Source of the DNA: Pseudozyma flocculosa PF-1 | Lineage: Eukaryota > Basidiomycota > Ustilaginomycetes > Ustilaginales > Ustilaginaceae | Direction: 5' to 3' | Assembly: GCF_000417875.1 (NCBI RefSeq) | Contig: NW_006920870.1 | Span: 932,727-996,726, forward strand | DNA length: 64,000 nucleotides | Shown here: in pieces, positions 1-12,300 of the stretch | Layout of the letters: every line of letters starts with the position of its first letter | Position numbering within the stretch: the stretch's first letter is position 1 | Made by a program: the position numbers and the translations under genes | Notes under the pieces: generated by a model | What the model saw: only the letters and a program-made list of their open reading frames with translations | Database searches by the model: none | What the model was told of the DNA's origin: nothing

Positions 1-843
1 CCGGCACGTCCAGCTTCGGCATGCTCGAGGCCAAGCTGCCGCCCTCATCGCACTTTGTCGCACAGATCCTCTGGGGCTCGATCGGCTGGAGCGTCGGTGC
101 CACCCTCGGCGTCGCGCTTGCCGCTCGCGAAGAGAAGCTGGGCAGGACGTGTCTCTTTGTCGGTGATGGATCGCTGCAGCTCGTGAGTCCGGACGGCTTC
201 TTCGTGGAACCAGGCCGAAGGGAGCAGCTGACTGAAGACAAAGATCTGCCGTCTTCTTCTCGCCCACTTCGCAGACGGTCCAGGAGATTGGCACCATGAT
301 CCGCCAGGGTCTCAAGCCGCTGCTCTTTGTCCTGAACAACGACGGGTGAGTCTGCCACACTCGACGGCCTCGACCTGCCCTGACGTGTAGCAGGCTGACA
401 TTTTGACCTATCCCTCGCCAACGGCAGCTACGAGATCGAGCGCCAGATCCACGGCCCTCAGCGCACGTACAACGACATTGCGCCGTACAACCACAAGCTG
501 CTGCTCGACTTTTTCAGCGCGCCCGAGGACAGGACGGTGCCGAAGGACGAGAGCCACCGCAAGGACCCGCAGCCGTCGGCCAAGAGGTACCATGCCGTAC
601 ACTCCAAGGCGGAGCTCGACGAGCTGCTCAAGAGCGTGAGTGGCAAGCGATCGCTGTGCAGACGACGGGATGTGGCACTGACCCGCAGCCTTGTCGGTGT
701 TCTACCTCGACCTCACGCCGCAGGACGAACTGGACAACGTGCAGGCCATCCACCTCATCGAGGTGTTTATGAAGAGGGGAGACGCCCCCGCCGCCCTCAA
801 GAGGCAGGCGCAGGCCACCAGCGGATCCAACAAGTACGAGTGA
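1..843 (+). CDS. Pyruvate decarboxylase, C-terminal part (partial at window start)
   Basis: This is the C-terminal domain of a thiamine-diphosphate enzyme that decarboxylates pyruvate to acetaldehyde in the cytosol (fermentation). The reading frame enters at base 3 with GTSSFGMLEAKLPP and reaches the cofactor motif GDGSLQL followed by NNDGYEIE, the GDG-(x)n-NN Mg/ThDP signature. QILWGSIGWSVGATLG just before is typical of fungal Pdc. Exons are 1-182, 275-345, 428-about 639 and about 689-843. The last donor is uncertain: GTGAGT at 636 does not keep frame with the TTG TCG GTG that follows the acceptor, but GTGGCA at 640 does. The stop is TGA at 841-843. The gene converges on the aldo-keto reductase gene. 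An indolepyruvate or phenylpyruvate decarboxylase is possible, because the substrate-deciding N-terminal part lies outside the window. Confidence 0.9.
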
Positions 844-1234
844 ATCGACGTCACATCAAGGAGCAGCAAGCTCGACCGACCCCACCAGGCCAGCAAAGGC
901 GGCCACCCTATTTTCATGATCCGCCACTGTATGACCGCCAGCACCGAGGGCGGCTGTCTCTGATTCCATCGGCAATGCCAGCGTTGTCACAGTGTCTGTT
1001 TGCGGCCGCTTATCTCGAACTCACGCCTCTGAGACTCGCTCCGTCTCGCATATCTGCCGAGGACGAAGCGGGCGATCGAGCGACACAGCCTGGTAGGGAG
1101 TGTGGTTGAACGATGCAGATGCGGTCATTCGGGAGCCCCGGCTCTGCAGGGCGGCTTCAAATACACATCACGACGAGGCCGAGCGACGATTCCGCCCGAG
1201 CCGCGATCCCGGATTCGCTTTTGCTCATCCTCGC
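844..1234. other. Intergenic, between convergent 3' ends
   Basis: This 391-base spacer holds the 3' untranslated regions of the pyruvate decarboxylase and aldo-keto reductase genes. I see no coding signal or RNA gene in it. Confidence 0.6.
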
Positions 1235-2402
1235 TCAGTTGCCCAGGTTGACCTTGTGGGTGGCCTCCTTCTCGGACTCTTCGCCAAAGATGTTGATGTC
1301 CCAGAAGGGGCTGTAGGTCCTGGGGACGTTGAACCTGAGCTTGCCCTTCTCGGTGTGGAGGTCCGAGATGGTCTTGTAGTCGTCGTCGCTGAGCTCGATC
1401 TGGGCAAAGTTGGACTTGATGCGGCTCTCGGTGACCGACTTGGGGATGACGCTGTAGCCGCGCTTGACGCCCCAGGCGATGAGGACCTGGGCCGGGTCGG
1501 CGTTGAGCTTCTTGGCGATGGCCTGCACCTGCGGGTAGTCGACGATCTTGGTCTGGCCAGTCAGGTTGTTGCCGAGCGGGCCTACGCGCGGCGTTGAAGG
1601 GGTCGGGAAAAGCGCAGGGGTCAGTAACGGCGGTCGTACCCGCGATCTCGATGCGGGCCGGGATGACTCACTGTAGGCGGTCAGGTTGATGTTCTTCTCC
1701 TTGGCGTAGGCGACCAGGTCGTCCTGGGGCAGGAGCGGGTGGGCCTCGATCTGGTTGACGGCGGGCGCCTCGCCGGTGGCCTTGATGATGGTCTCGAGGT
1801 GCTCGATGGTGAAGTTCGAGACGCCGACCGACTTGACCTTGCCCGTCTTCTTGAGCGCGACCATGGCCTTCCAGGTGTCGACGATCGAAGTCTTCAGGTC
1901 GAGCTTGGCCTGCTTGCCATCCTCGCTCTTCGGAACAAGCTCCTTCGTCGGGTTGGAGCTTTCAAAGGCCGTGGGCCAGTGAATCAGGTACAAGTCGAGA
2001 TACTCGAGGCCGAGCTCCTGAAGGGTGTCGTCGAGGGCAGGCTCGACGAGTTCGGGCTTGTGCGACGTGTTCCAGAGCTTCGAGGTGATGAAGAGGTCCT
2101 CGCGCTTGACGACCGAGGGGACCGTCTTCTTGAGGGCGGCGCCCACCTCGTGCTGGTTCTGGTAGATCTTGGCGAGGTCGAGGTGGCGGTAGCCGGCCTT
2201 GATGGCGGCCTCGACGGCAGCCTCGACCTCACCGGGCTTCGAAAGCCAGGTGCCCAGGCCGATCTGGGGGATCTTGTTGCCGTCGTTGAGCGTGATGGTC
2301 TGCGGTGGCGGCGCGGGCGGAGCATGTGGAGGTGTGAGCGTCGGATCCGGTCGTGAGTATGGCCGACATCGGCTTGCGCAGACTCACCTTGTTGAGCGAC
2401 AT
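1235..2402 (-). CDS. Aldo-keto reductase, NADPH-dependent
   Basis: Joined exons 2388-2402, 1672-2299 and 1235-1581 (complement) give 329 residues, normal for an AKR monomer. The first coding exon is only 15 bases (MSLNK), and splicing joins it to [18 protein letters not shown]. The catalytic tetrad is visible at expected positions: D46, Y51 (in IYQNQ), K79 (ITSKLWN) and H112 (LYLIHWP). Later signatures are VSNFTIEHL, the splice-formed YSPLGNN, and the cofactor-binding [13 protein letters not shown]. The family reduces aldehydes and ketones with NADPH in the cytosol. The closest fungal relatives act on glyceraldehyde, xylose or D-galacturonate, and I cannot choose between them. The residues around the catalytic tyrosine (IYQNQ rather than the usual YxNE) are slightly unusual. 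The stop at 1235-1237 follows NLGN. Confidence 0.93.
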
Positions 2403-3061
2403 GATGAAGAGGTGTGAGTGGAAGGGTGGGTGGTGGTGGGTGTCGGAAAGAGGCGGCCGTGGCGCGGTCTTTAAGAGTGGCGGGCCTCTGGAGGGGTCGA
2501 GTCGCCTGGGACCGAAGCCGAACCGCCCGTCGGTCGGGCTGGGCCCGAAGTTGAGAAGAACGTCGGCGAACGGCAAGAGGCGCGTGGCCCGTTCACGCCT
2601 CGATCGCACGTCATTGCGTCTTCGCGGGGCGTGCTGCCTTGCTTCGGCTTCATCGCCGACGGCCAGAAAGCTGCTGCCAGCCTCCACTGGACTGGCCTGC
2701 TCTTGATCCTCAAGCCTCTTCGGCTTCGTCCCGTGGCGTTTGGCAGGGGCGGCGACGCTACCATCGTATCGCCGCCACTCTTTTGCCACCGCAAGAGGCC
2801 CGGTGGCTTCAGCGACCCACTCACTTTGCAATCATACACTCCTGCCTCGTAGATCGCGCCGCTGAGCTCTGGTCGAGACAAACACACATCGTCTGCTGTC
2901 CAACGCAACGCCAATAATGACCACAGACGGCCCCTTCAAGACGTGATCTCGACTTCTGCTGTCAGGCTTGCAGCAGGTGCATGCGCCGTAGGAAGTACGT
3001 GACCGAGCTCACCCGCTCCGACGACGTCGGCGATGATGCCCATCCTAAGCTACCGCACGCC
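2403..3061. other. Intergenic, promoter of the aldo-keto reductase and 3' end of the RING-protein gene
   Basis: Both neighbours are on the minus strand, so this 659-base stretch contains the upstream region of the aldo-keto reductase and the downstream region of the Etp1-like gene. Several open frames cross it on both strands, but none has a recognisable motif or splice structure. Confidence 0.5.
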
Positions 3062-5428
3062 TCACGACTTCTTCTTGCCCTTCTTCTTCTTGCTCGCCGC
3101 CGACTGCTTGACCTCGAGATCGCCGCCGCGGAGATCCTCGCCGCCCTCCTGCTCGACCTTGTCGCGCGCCTGGAGGAAGAACATGAGGTCCTTGACCTGG
3201 TCGCGCAGCTCATCGACCTCGGCCTGCAGGCTCGCCTCGCCCTCCTGCCGCTTCTCTAGCTTGCGCATCAGCCCTTCGGACAGGCTGCGCTCCGACTGCA
3301 TCTCGCTCTCAAACTTCCGCGCCAGCTCGAGCATCTTGTCGGCCCGCTTGTCCGACTTGGCCTTTTCCCGCCGCAGCTCGTCGCGCTCGGCCTCGAGGCG
3401 CCGCGCACGCTCCTCGACCTCGACCAGCCGGCTCGCCGCCGACTCGACCTGTCGCATCGTCGACATCAGCTTGTCAAACTGCGCCTGGATCCGGTCGATC
3501 CTTTCCTCGTAAAAATGGCGCTGCGACTCGAGCTGCGACGTGAGCAGGTACGAGTACTCGAGGCCGATCGCCTCGATCTTCTCCGATGCCGCGACGGTCG
3601 AAGACGGGCCGCCATCGTCGAACACGTCCGATTCGTCCGCTGCGTCGTCGCTGCGGCGTGGGCCGCGGCCGTCAGCGCCGGAGCGTGGCCCTCCCTGACT
3701 GCTGGAAGACGGGTTCTGCATGGCCGTCGACGCAGGCAGGCGGCGCGATCGCTCGGGCGTGGCGGCTGCGCTCGACGCCGATGGCAGCTCGACAAGTTTG
3801 CCGTCGGCCTTGTTCTGAATCAGCCGGTGCACGTAGCCGTCTCCGGCATAGTCCCAGACTCTTTGCGTCTCGAGCTGCGGCAGTGTGGGCGCATGCAGGC
3901 AGAAAGGCGCCGGTCAGCGCCGTGCCATGCCGGTCGATCAATCGTTCTGCGCCATTGTACTCACCTCGAGGCTGTAGAGGTGGCCGGTCTCTTCAAAGTG
4001 TCGATGCGCGTGGCCCGCCTTGTACCGCCCGCAGCCCACCGAGGCGCAGATCAAGCAGACCCACAGGTCCTGGTTGGTCTTGCAGATCGTGCACAGGCTC
4101 GGCTCGACCTCGTCCTCGTCGCTCTCTTCGACCTCCTCGTCGTCCAGATCCGCCGCTGCACCCTCTCCGGCGTTGGCGGCCGGGTTGAGCGACTGTCGCC
4201 GGCTCGCTCGCTGCGATCCTTTCTTGCGATGCCCCGTCTGCGAGTAGCGACAGACGGGACACCGCCCTTCGCCCCACTTGCTCAGGCACGAGCAATGGAA
4301 CGTGTGCTGGCACGTGATCGTCATCAAGCCCGTCACTGCGCTGTCCATCCTCTCGAGGCAGACGGGGCAGGTCGGCAGCTCGTATCCGGAAGGCGCGCTC
4401 GCCACTTCGATCGATCCGCCAGGCGCGGATCGTGCTCGAAGGGGCCAGGGGTCGCTGTTGGAAAGCATCGGATAGGTGAGGGGGAGGGTGCTCTGCTTGG
4501 AGACGGTGACGCTCGTGACGTAGACTACCTGACAGATCTCTTCCGGCTCCATGGCGTTGAAGGGCTGCCCGTTGAACATCTTGTGGAAGTCTTCGGCGTC
4601 CGAGGCGTCGCGGAACTTGAAGAGGACCATGCAGCGGTTCGGATGGACATCTCGGATCATGCGCAGGTGACAAATGGCCTCCGAGGCCGGCTCGACAAAG
4701 GCGAGGAAGTCGGCGGCGGTGAGGTAGGACGGTACCGCGAGCACGGCAACGACGGTCCCGACATCGTTGTCGGTGAGCTGGTTGTCCTCTGCGGCAGCGT
4801 CGGTTTCAGGGGCGGCGGCCGCATCCTGCTTGTCCTTGAAGAGGTGGACGATGCCGAAGGCCACCTCGGTAGATCCGATGTCCATCGGCTCGGAAGCCGA
4901 GCTGCCCGCATTGCTGCGATCCTTTTGCTTGGACGACTGCCCGTCGTTGACCTGGAAGGAATCCTGCTTTTGGAAGACGGCGACCGGAGCCGTGATCTGG
5001 GGCTTGGCCGAGTGGAAGACACGCTTCTTCTTGCTCCTCGTCGTTGGTGTGACCGGTCCAACTGGATCTGAGCTCAAAGCAGGATCGGCCTGCGACACGC
5101 CTGTCGAAGAGCTGGCGGTCTGCGACATATCTGGACGTCGTTGTGAGCGTGGGTGCCTGCGGTCGGCCCAGTCGATGCGAAGAGGCCCAAATCGCTTGTC
5201 GATCGAGTCCGGCAGTGACAATCTGAAAGTGCCGCGGCCGTGGTGAACGACGCCCTTTTCGTCCTGGTCGTCGGGAAGAGGCTGGAAGAGGTCTTCGAAC
5301 AGTCCTTGCTTTGGCGTTGAGTCACTCGGCGCTGTGTCTGGCCATTGCCCGGTGAAGAGGGAGATGTGGATCGAGTAGGTCTGATCTCGTTCTCTTTGCA
5401 GGGCGAGGGAGCTTCGCGCGCTGGGCAT
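3062..5428 (-). CDS. ETP1: RING and UBP zinc-finger protein, Etp1/BRAP2 family
   Basis: Two exons (3965-5428 and 3062-3874, complement) encode 758 residues. Domains in order: a disordered N-terminus; a BRAP2 RRM-like domain at about 220-300 ([19 protein letters not shown] and [19 protein letters not shown]); a RING-H2 finger at about 352-392 ([22 protein letters not shown]); a UBP-type zinc finger at about 444-500 ([20 protein letters not shown] ligands); and a long C-terminal coiled coil ending in a lysine-rich tail. The splice joins YSLE to [11 protein letters not shown], a hallmark of this family. BRAP2/Etp1 proteins are ubiquitin ligases that bind ubiquitin; human BRAP2 restrains Ras/MAPK signalling and yeast Etp1 is involved in ethanol response. 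Those roles are known for the family and are not shown here. Confidence 0.94.
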
Positions 5429-6289
5429 GGCGTGGCGCAGCGGGGCGGTTGTGGTTGTTCACCCTCGACCGCTCCCTCTGATGGCGAGCAGCAGGTCGTA
5501 GCGCGTTAATGAGCGTTGGCGGTGGCGAGAGGGATATTGTCGGCGCCGTCGGGGATGGTGGTGAGGGCGGCCAGACCAGAGGTGAGATGATCCGCTGCCT
5601 GCGGTCGACCCGTTTAAGCGTCGCGTGTGGAGGCTCTGCGCCGCTCGCCGATGTTGTTCTCGGACCATGGCAACCAACACATCGTATCCAACCCTCTTAG
5701 CTTCGAATCCATCCGTCACTCTTTCGGCAGGGGCCATTCACCTCGGCGGACCAGGTCATTCGACTTTGGCCCTTGACTTGTCTGTTCGGGAGCAGCGACG
5801 CCGTCGAGCTCTATTTCGAGAGCGCAACCCCAGTAGTGAGGGCTCGGCCCAGCCCGTCCCCCGCAGGCCGTGGCTCTTTTTCCTTTTCTTGCGCGTGCAG
5901 TAGAAGTTGGTTTTGCCCGGGCGCCACGCCGTTGCAGCTGCCCGGGCCTGGCCTGACGGAACGCTTCCGACAAGGACTGGCTACCGCTCACCTTCTCTGG
6001 CCGTCACAACACTACGCCACCTCTATCCCTTCTGACTCGTCACCTGCCCAGCCCATCACACGCCCATAGACGAGACAGGGCTCTGGCGGCTCTCCCGACC
6101 CGGCGCTGTCTCACCACGCCCTGGCCTCGGCGGTCTCAGCTAGGTGGCCCCTCTTAAGGCTCGACCAACGTGCGTCAACCTCCATCACATCACCCCTGAT
6201 CAGGCCGCTCGTAGCTTCCACCGACCTCTGCATCACGCACTCCCGTTACCGTCCTGGCCCTCGACCTTGTTGACGTCGCTGCGCCCGCC
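5429..6289. other. Divergent promoter region (Etp1-like / Cdc14-like)
   Basis: This 861-base spacer lies between two divergently transcribed genes and must hold both promoters and 5' leaders. It has pyrimidine-rich stretches before 6290. I see no coding evidence. Confidence 0.5.
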
Positions 6290-8354
6290 ATGGACCGCCG
6301 CATCGTCGAGTGGTCCGACCTGCTCGCAGCGCCCCTCTCGACCTCCGAGGAACGCCAGGCTACACTGCACCAGATCGAGCACTTTCTCGCCTCCATCTGC
6401 TGTCGCCCATCACCGCCGCCTTCGTCGTCGTCCTCCTCATTGGATCAGCCGTTGCCATTTCTCGGGGCCGACAGCGTCGTGGCCGAGGCATTCTGGAGCC
6501 TGCAGAACAACGCCGGCTTCAACATTGCAGAATGCCTCCTCCATCTCCTTGCACGACTCCATATCCTCCTCCAGCAGGAACTCGCCCTGTACCAGCTCAG
6601 CCAGGGCCTCCGAACGACCAGCGCCGCCACCTACTCGGACACGGAAAGCAAACGCGTGCGCAGCCTCGTCGACGAAGCATGCACCGCCCTCACCGTCCTC
6701 CAGGGACTCACACTGTCCCACAGCAACACCAAGCGGATATGCGAGCGAAAGTGCTGGCTAGAGGTGAGGCAGGCAGGGCTCTGCTAGGCAAAACTCGCTG
6801 CGAGCAGGCCCGATGCTGACCTTGTCCCTCTCCCCCGCCGGACTCGTGCAGCTCCTTCTCTCCATCACGCTCTCCGACTACTCGACCGACCTGCTTCCCT
6901 CGATGCTGTCGAGCCCGTCGTCTTCCGCCAGCCCACCCATTGGCGCCACCGTTACGCCCTCGACCTCCTCGGCCCCTCTCGTCAGCCTGCCCTCGGTCTT
7001 TGCGCTCGAGATGCTCATGTGCATCCTGGTCGAGTCAAAGCAGGCCCAGACGACCTTTAGCGAGATCGGCGGTCTGCAGCAGATTGTCGAGCTCAGCCAC
7101 CGTTGCGGGGACGCCGTCTCCTCGGCGCTCGGTGCGGGTCAGGGCAGCTCCAAGCCCCACCTCTCGCCCTTCCAGCTCGACGCCCTCAAGCAGACCGACC
7201 TGCACTGCCTCGAGTTCCGCTACTTTGTCAGTCAGCTGCAGAGGGGCAAAGAGGCCACCGCCAAGGATCTTGATTTCACTGGGACGGCGGCTGGAGACGC
7301 TCGCGGCACGCAGATCGCCGGGAGCGTCCGGCCGTCGAGGCAAATGCCATCGCGATCAACCTCACCTGATAGCGACTCGTCGAGCGCTACGGTCCGGGAC
7401 GACGTACCCTCAACCTCGCGCGAGGAAAGCCAACGCACCCCTCGTGCGCCGCGAAAGCGGGCCAGCGTGCTCTTCGCACCCGCACCGCCAAGCAGCCACA
7501 GCCGTGACGACAGTCGAAGAGTCCAGAGCGGTAACGTATCCGCCCGTCCCGAGGGCACCGAACGGCGGCGTCCGCTTCGGGCGACAAAGTCGGTGGTGGA
7601 GCTCCGGTCGCAAGGCGTCCGCGGGCGCGCGGGTGCCGAATCGCACGGAGAGGCGAGGTCAACGGCTCGACAGGCCGCTCCAGAGTCACCAGGGTCACGG
7701 CGAAGGAGGGTCGACCCCGACCTGGATCACGCCAGAGCCGGACCACCCACGTCGTCGCCCAGCAAGCGTCATTCTGCCACCGCAGCCCAGCCGCCACTGC
7801 ACCTTCCCAAGATCAAAGGCACCGGCATCACCCGCAGCACGGGCAACGGCCCAGGCATCGTCGCCCGCTTCGAGGCGCGCGAGCAGGCCGCAAGGCTGCC
7901 GCCGATGGCGTTCGAGGAGACCAACGAAGCCCCGTCCCGGCGTCGATCAGGGACCGACGCTCCCCTGCCCGTCCTCGCGGCCCGTCAGGCTAGCTCGTCA
8001 CCGCTCAAGCCTCGTCGGAACGGGGGTCTTCACCACGAAAGTGCGCACATCTTTGGACCCCCTGCGGCGCTCGTCGACAGCTCAAAGGTCCTGTCCCGCC
8101 GCGAGCGGCCAGACGCCTCGGAAACGCACCGGCGGTACCGCGGAGGCGCCGAGGACCGGGAGAACGAGTCGCCGCCTCTTCCGGCGACGAGCGCGGCCAT
8201 GTTCGCCACGATGAGCAGAAGGGTGCCGCCCAGTCCGGCCGTGCGGAGGGCGCAGATGGCCCGCGCCCGTAGCCTGAGCCCGCAGAAGCCGTACAGGATC
8301 CGGCAGTCTCCTGATCCCGCCGCGGTAACGTCGTGTGGAAAGACCGAGGACTGA
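6290..8354 (+). CDS. Cdc14-type septation initiation network protein
   Basis: Exons 6290-6763 and 6852-8354 encode 658 residues. The first ~290 residues resemble the 'Cdc14 phosphatase binding protein' family, named after S. pombe cdc14. That protein is not a phosphatase; it is the partner of the Sid1 kinase in the septation initiation network. Visible family-like blocks are FWSLQNNAGFNIAECLLHLL, an amphipathic run around LQGLTLSHSNTKRI, LLSITL, and FALEMLMCILVESKQAQTTF before LKQTDLHCLEFRYFV. The remaining ~370 residues are basic, Ser/Pro-rich and predicted disordered, far longer than in the small S. pombe protein, and carry many possible phosphorylation sites. The start is the first ATG of the frame and is followed by a well-formed N-terminus. 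Family assignment is by pattern memory and should be confirmed by profile search. Confidence 0.72.
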
Positions 8355-9308
8355 ATGGAAGGGAGTGGACATCCGCATCGATGAAGAGTTGTCATCGAGA
8401 ACCATGACTCGTATACCCCCTAGTCCTGGACTGTAGAAGGGACCAGCATTGCATTGTCAGCTCGCGAGTCGTGTTCGCAAGCGAGTCGAGATCACACACA
8501 GACAGCCAGCGGGATTCTAGCAATCGCAGCATCGTGCATTGTACGTGACAGAGTACAGCGGGGACGAGTTGATCGAGAAGAGAAGCATGGGCATCTTGAT
8601 CCTGTCTGATGGCGAATCCGAGGGATCGAGGGATGGCGTAAGACAGAGTTCGGGTCGAACCCAGGTCAGTATGGTCAAGGCAAGGCGCTAAAACCACGCC
8701 GCGATGGCGACCTCGCCAGCTCGACCACTGCCACTCTACTCGACGACGACGTCGACGACGACGAGAGGGACCCACGACAGGATGCCAAAGGGACAACGAG
8801 GTCGAACTCAGACAAGGCTGAAACAAAGGATAACCGTATCTCCATGATGGTGTAAGACTAACGAGATTCCTGATGGTTGTGAGTTGATCATCACTGCGAT
8901 CGTCGATGTATTCTCTCGGCATCCTGTGGTCGTCGTGCCTCGTCGTGCATCGAGTGTCGTGCGTCGATGCGTGCGTCGAGTGGAAGTCGAGCGGCTGGCA
9001 AGGCGCAGGTTCGGACGGCAAACGATACTTACGAGGTAGGATGGGATGGTGGGGGAGAGAGGGAATGGAAGATCGAAGACGCCGTCCTTTTCTGTCCTGC
9101 CCTCCCCTCCTCCGAAGTCGCGTCCCTTGCTTGGCTCGGAAGAAAAAAAGGGGGCGTGCACGTGAAGCCGCAGCAAGTGGAATCGGATATCGGGCTACTG
9201 CTGCCGATCGACCATTGTATTGATTGATACAGACCGCCCCTCTCCGACCAACCGCCCGCCTTTCGCGCGCTAAAGACATCATCAGCTGTCTGGCCGCTCT
9301 GGCAACCT
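8355..9308. other. Intergenic, convergent 3' ends, with possible spliced minus-strand transcript
   Basis: This 954-base spacer lies between the convergent Cdc14-like gene and the 1150-residue orphan. On the minus strand it contains two well-formed intron-like stretches: 8924-9032 (GTAAGT to CCACAG) and 8818-8862 (GTTAGT to TTTCAG). An ATG at 8922 lies immediately after the first acceptor and opens MPREYIDDRSDDQLTTI. The product is not recognisable. It could be a small gene, a 3' UTR or a non-coding RNA. Confidence 0.3.
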
Positions 9309-12300
9309 TCACTCCATCGGCCGACCGGCTTTCCACCACCGCACGCCTGGCGGGGGAGGTCTCCGCTGCCTCTTGAGCGACCCGTGGCTCTGTTCCGCTT
9401 CCGCTGCCGCATGCGCATCGTGCCCGTGATCCATGAGCGCCGCACCTTTGCCTGAAGGCGTCGCGGCATCGATGTCCATCGCCGATCCTTCGTCGTCATG
9501 ATAGGGCGTAGCCTCGCTCCCGCTCTCGCTCTCGCTGCTGCTTTCGTCGTCCGAGGACACCGAGGTGAACGATGGCAGCGACGAGATGCCGGACTCGGAC
9601 CCGACCGAGGAGGATGTAGCATCGCCATCGGCATCGACATCGAGCCTGGATCCTTCCTCGTCGGCGTCCTCGTCATCGTCATCGTGCTCCTGCTCCTCGC
9701 CGGCGATACCCCCGGGGCCGGCCTGGCCCGAGAGGGGTCTGCTGGGACCGGCCACACCCTTCCGGATCTTGTCGATGTCGGCGCGCAGGAGCGGCTCCTG
9801 CAGGCTCGAGTGGGCGCCTCTCTGAAGGAATGTGCCGTACTGGTGGTAGAGCCGCCGTCCCTCTGGCAGTTTGGCGGCGTCGCTGTCGCCGGGCACAAAT
9901 AGGTTGCGCTGTACTTTGGCCATGGCCCGGCTCTGCGGCTTGCGGAGAGAGATGCGGTTGCGCTCCGACTCGGCTTGCCACCTCGCGTGAGCCAGCTTGG
10001 CCGCACCGTCCCTGATGAGCAGCGACTCTTGCCCGTCGTGGAAGTCCATCCAGGCGGCGTCGCGCTCCGCAGACAGCAGGCGGGCGACCTCCTGCTTGCG
10101 CATGTCCATCTGCTTTCGCAGGCGAGCAACGGCCGACGTCCTCCAGCGGTCCACAACCTCGTCGTACACGGCGAGGTAGCGCATTGCGGCGTACAGCTCG
10201 CTGCAGCCCTCCTTTTCCTTGGCGTACTCTTCCTCTTCCCGGGCAAAGATGGCGTCGAGGTCCAATGCCGAGAGGACGTTCATGTGGTGCGGGTCTAGGA
10301 TGCTGGTTGGCCGCACCTCGACGTCCGGCTCCGCGGGTGTCTGTGTGCCAGAGCGGGTGACGGCCGTCGAGGAGTCCGTGTTCGTGGCGGGTATGCTGAA
10401 GCCACGAGGATCCATGCCAAGCCCGCGGAGTATCTCTGTGGCCATGTCATCCTCCTGCGTCCACTCCCACGGGGCGGGCCTGGCGGGCGTCAGCGTCGAC
10501 CGTCGACGTGGTGGCGAAGGCGCAGACATCAGGGCCGAGATCGACATGATGTTTGGGCGGCTCGGTCGCAGGACGGGCGAATCCTCGACGCCAGCATTAT
10601 GAGGCCCCGGGTTCGCATCTTGCCAAGCCTGCGAGACCCAGGGAAGCGGATCGGGGCGATCCACGGTCTCGGCTTGCCTGCGATGCTGGGCAAGGCTTGC
10701 CATCAGCGGCATCTCGGGCGATGATGGCGGCGTCTCGACCCGCGACTGGACGGGTACAGACGTCCTCGCCTTGGTCGGGCTAGCGTTCCTCGACGTCGCG
10801 GCTGTCGTGGCCGTCGACCTCGATGGACCTTGGCCGCGCGCTGTGGCGAACTGAGGCGGCGGCGTCGGGGGCCATGCCGCGGATTCATCCGGCAGCTTCC
10901 CGGTGCGATCCACGCTCGCGATGGCGGCGTCCTCGTCCGGACCGGGAGCGGATGGTGGCGCGAGGAACTCGGCCCTGAGCTCCTCGACCGTCTTGAAAGG
11001 GACCATCTCGAGCTCAGCCTGCAATTGATGAGAGAGGATGCAGAGCTGGAGGTACAGCCTGGCGCAACGACAGACCGCATGATGGATGGTACCGTCCCGT
11101 TCAGCGGCAAAGTCATCGCGGCTGCTGGAAGAACATCGCACGCGGGGCACTCACTCGGCTTTTGCGTCGTCGCTAGGCCCATCGTCCTCCCTATCCTTGC
11201 TGGCCTCCTTTTCCAGCTGAACCGACTTTGCCTTGGAGCCCCGTTTCGTCGTGGCGCCGCTGCGACCGGGTGCGGCGCGCGCACCTCTGATGCCGCTCCT
11301 CGTGCGCCTCTCTGGCTCGCGGGTGCCCAAGACAAGGCCTTCGAGGAATGGCGAGAACCCAAATCTAGCACCTAGTTGTGAGAGCGAGGACGAGGAGGGA
11401 TCCGACGGCGCCGCGTGGGACGACGAAGCCTTTGCGATGCGTCCGGACCTTCGGCGATCGGCGCTGTCCAGGCGAGGCAGCGGCACTCGCGGTGTGACGC
11501 TGCCGTTGGCGGCGCGTTCCCTCTTTCTTCGCCGTGAATGTGGCGTGGCGTGCAGCGCTGGCGTCGTGGCCCTCGTCGAAGGAGCCGAGGCTGCCAGCGA
11601 GTTGTCGGACGTCGAAGTCAGCGTCATGATTGCCGCGGGCACCGGCGATGCCGCCACGCTCTTTGCGGATCGCTCGGCCGAAACGGATGGCGCTCGCACC
11701 GCGGCCAGCTTGCGCTGCCGGGTCGCCGGACTCGGACTGGCAAACGACATGCTTTCGTCGGCCTCGATCTTGACGGCAGGGACCATCGGCATGGCCGAAG
11801 CGGCATCGGCCGGAACATGGCCGCAGACGGTGGAGACCTCCCGATCTGCGCTGGCTGGATCGTCCTCGCCCTCGGCATCGGCATCCTCGTCGTCTTCCGA
11901 GGCGATCGCCGCCGTCGGCAGCTGCGCCGAGACCGGAGCCTGGATCGCATCGACGTCGGCGACGCGCATCCGGCCTTTCGACCCGATGTCGCGGTCGATG
12001 CCCGATGTCGGCGGGGTGATGCCTGGCTCGAGTGCCAATGTCAATTCTGCTGCCGCCAGCGGTGATGTCGAGGTGTCCACGGTGGTCGGGGCGGGTTCGA
12101 AGGATGCGGTGGATTCGGCGGCTGAGGCAATATTTTTCGGATCCGACGCGTGTGGCCCGGTGGCGAATTTTGGTGCCGACCGCAACGGCGCCGCCGACGA
12201 CGACGACGATGGGGAGAGGGGCGGATGGGGTGCAGCGGCGGGGCCCGAGGCCGAGTCGCTGCGAGATGGCGACGCGTCGGAAGCGCCGATTTTCCAGGGG

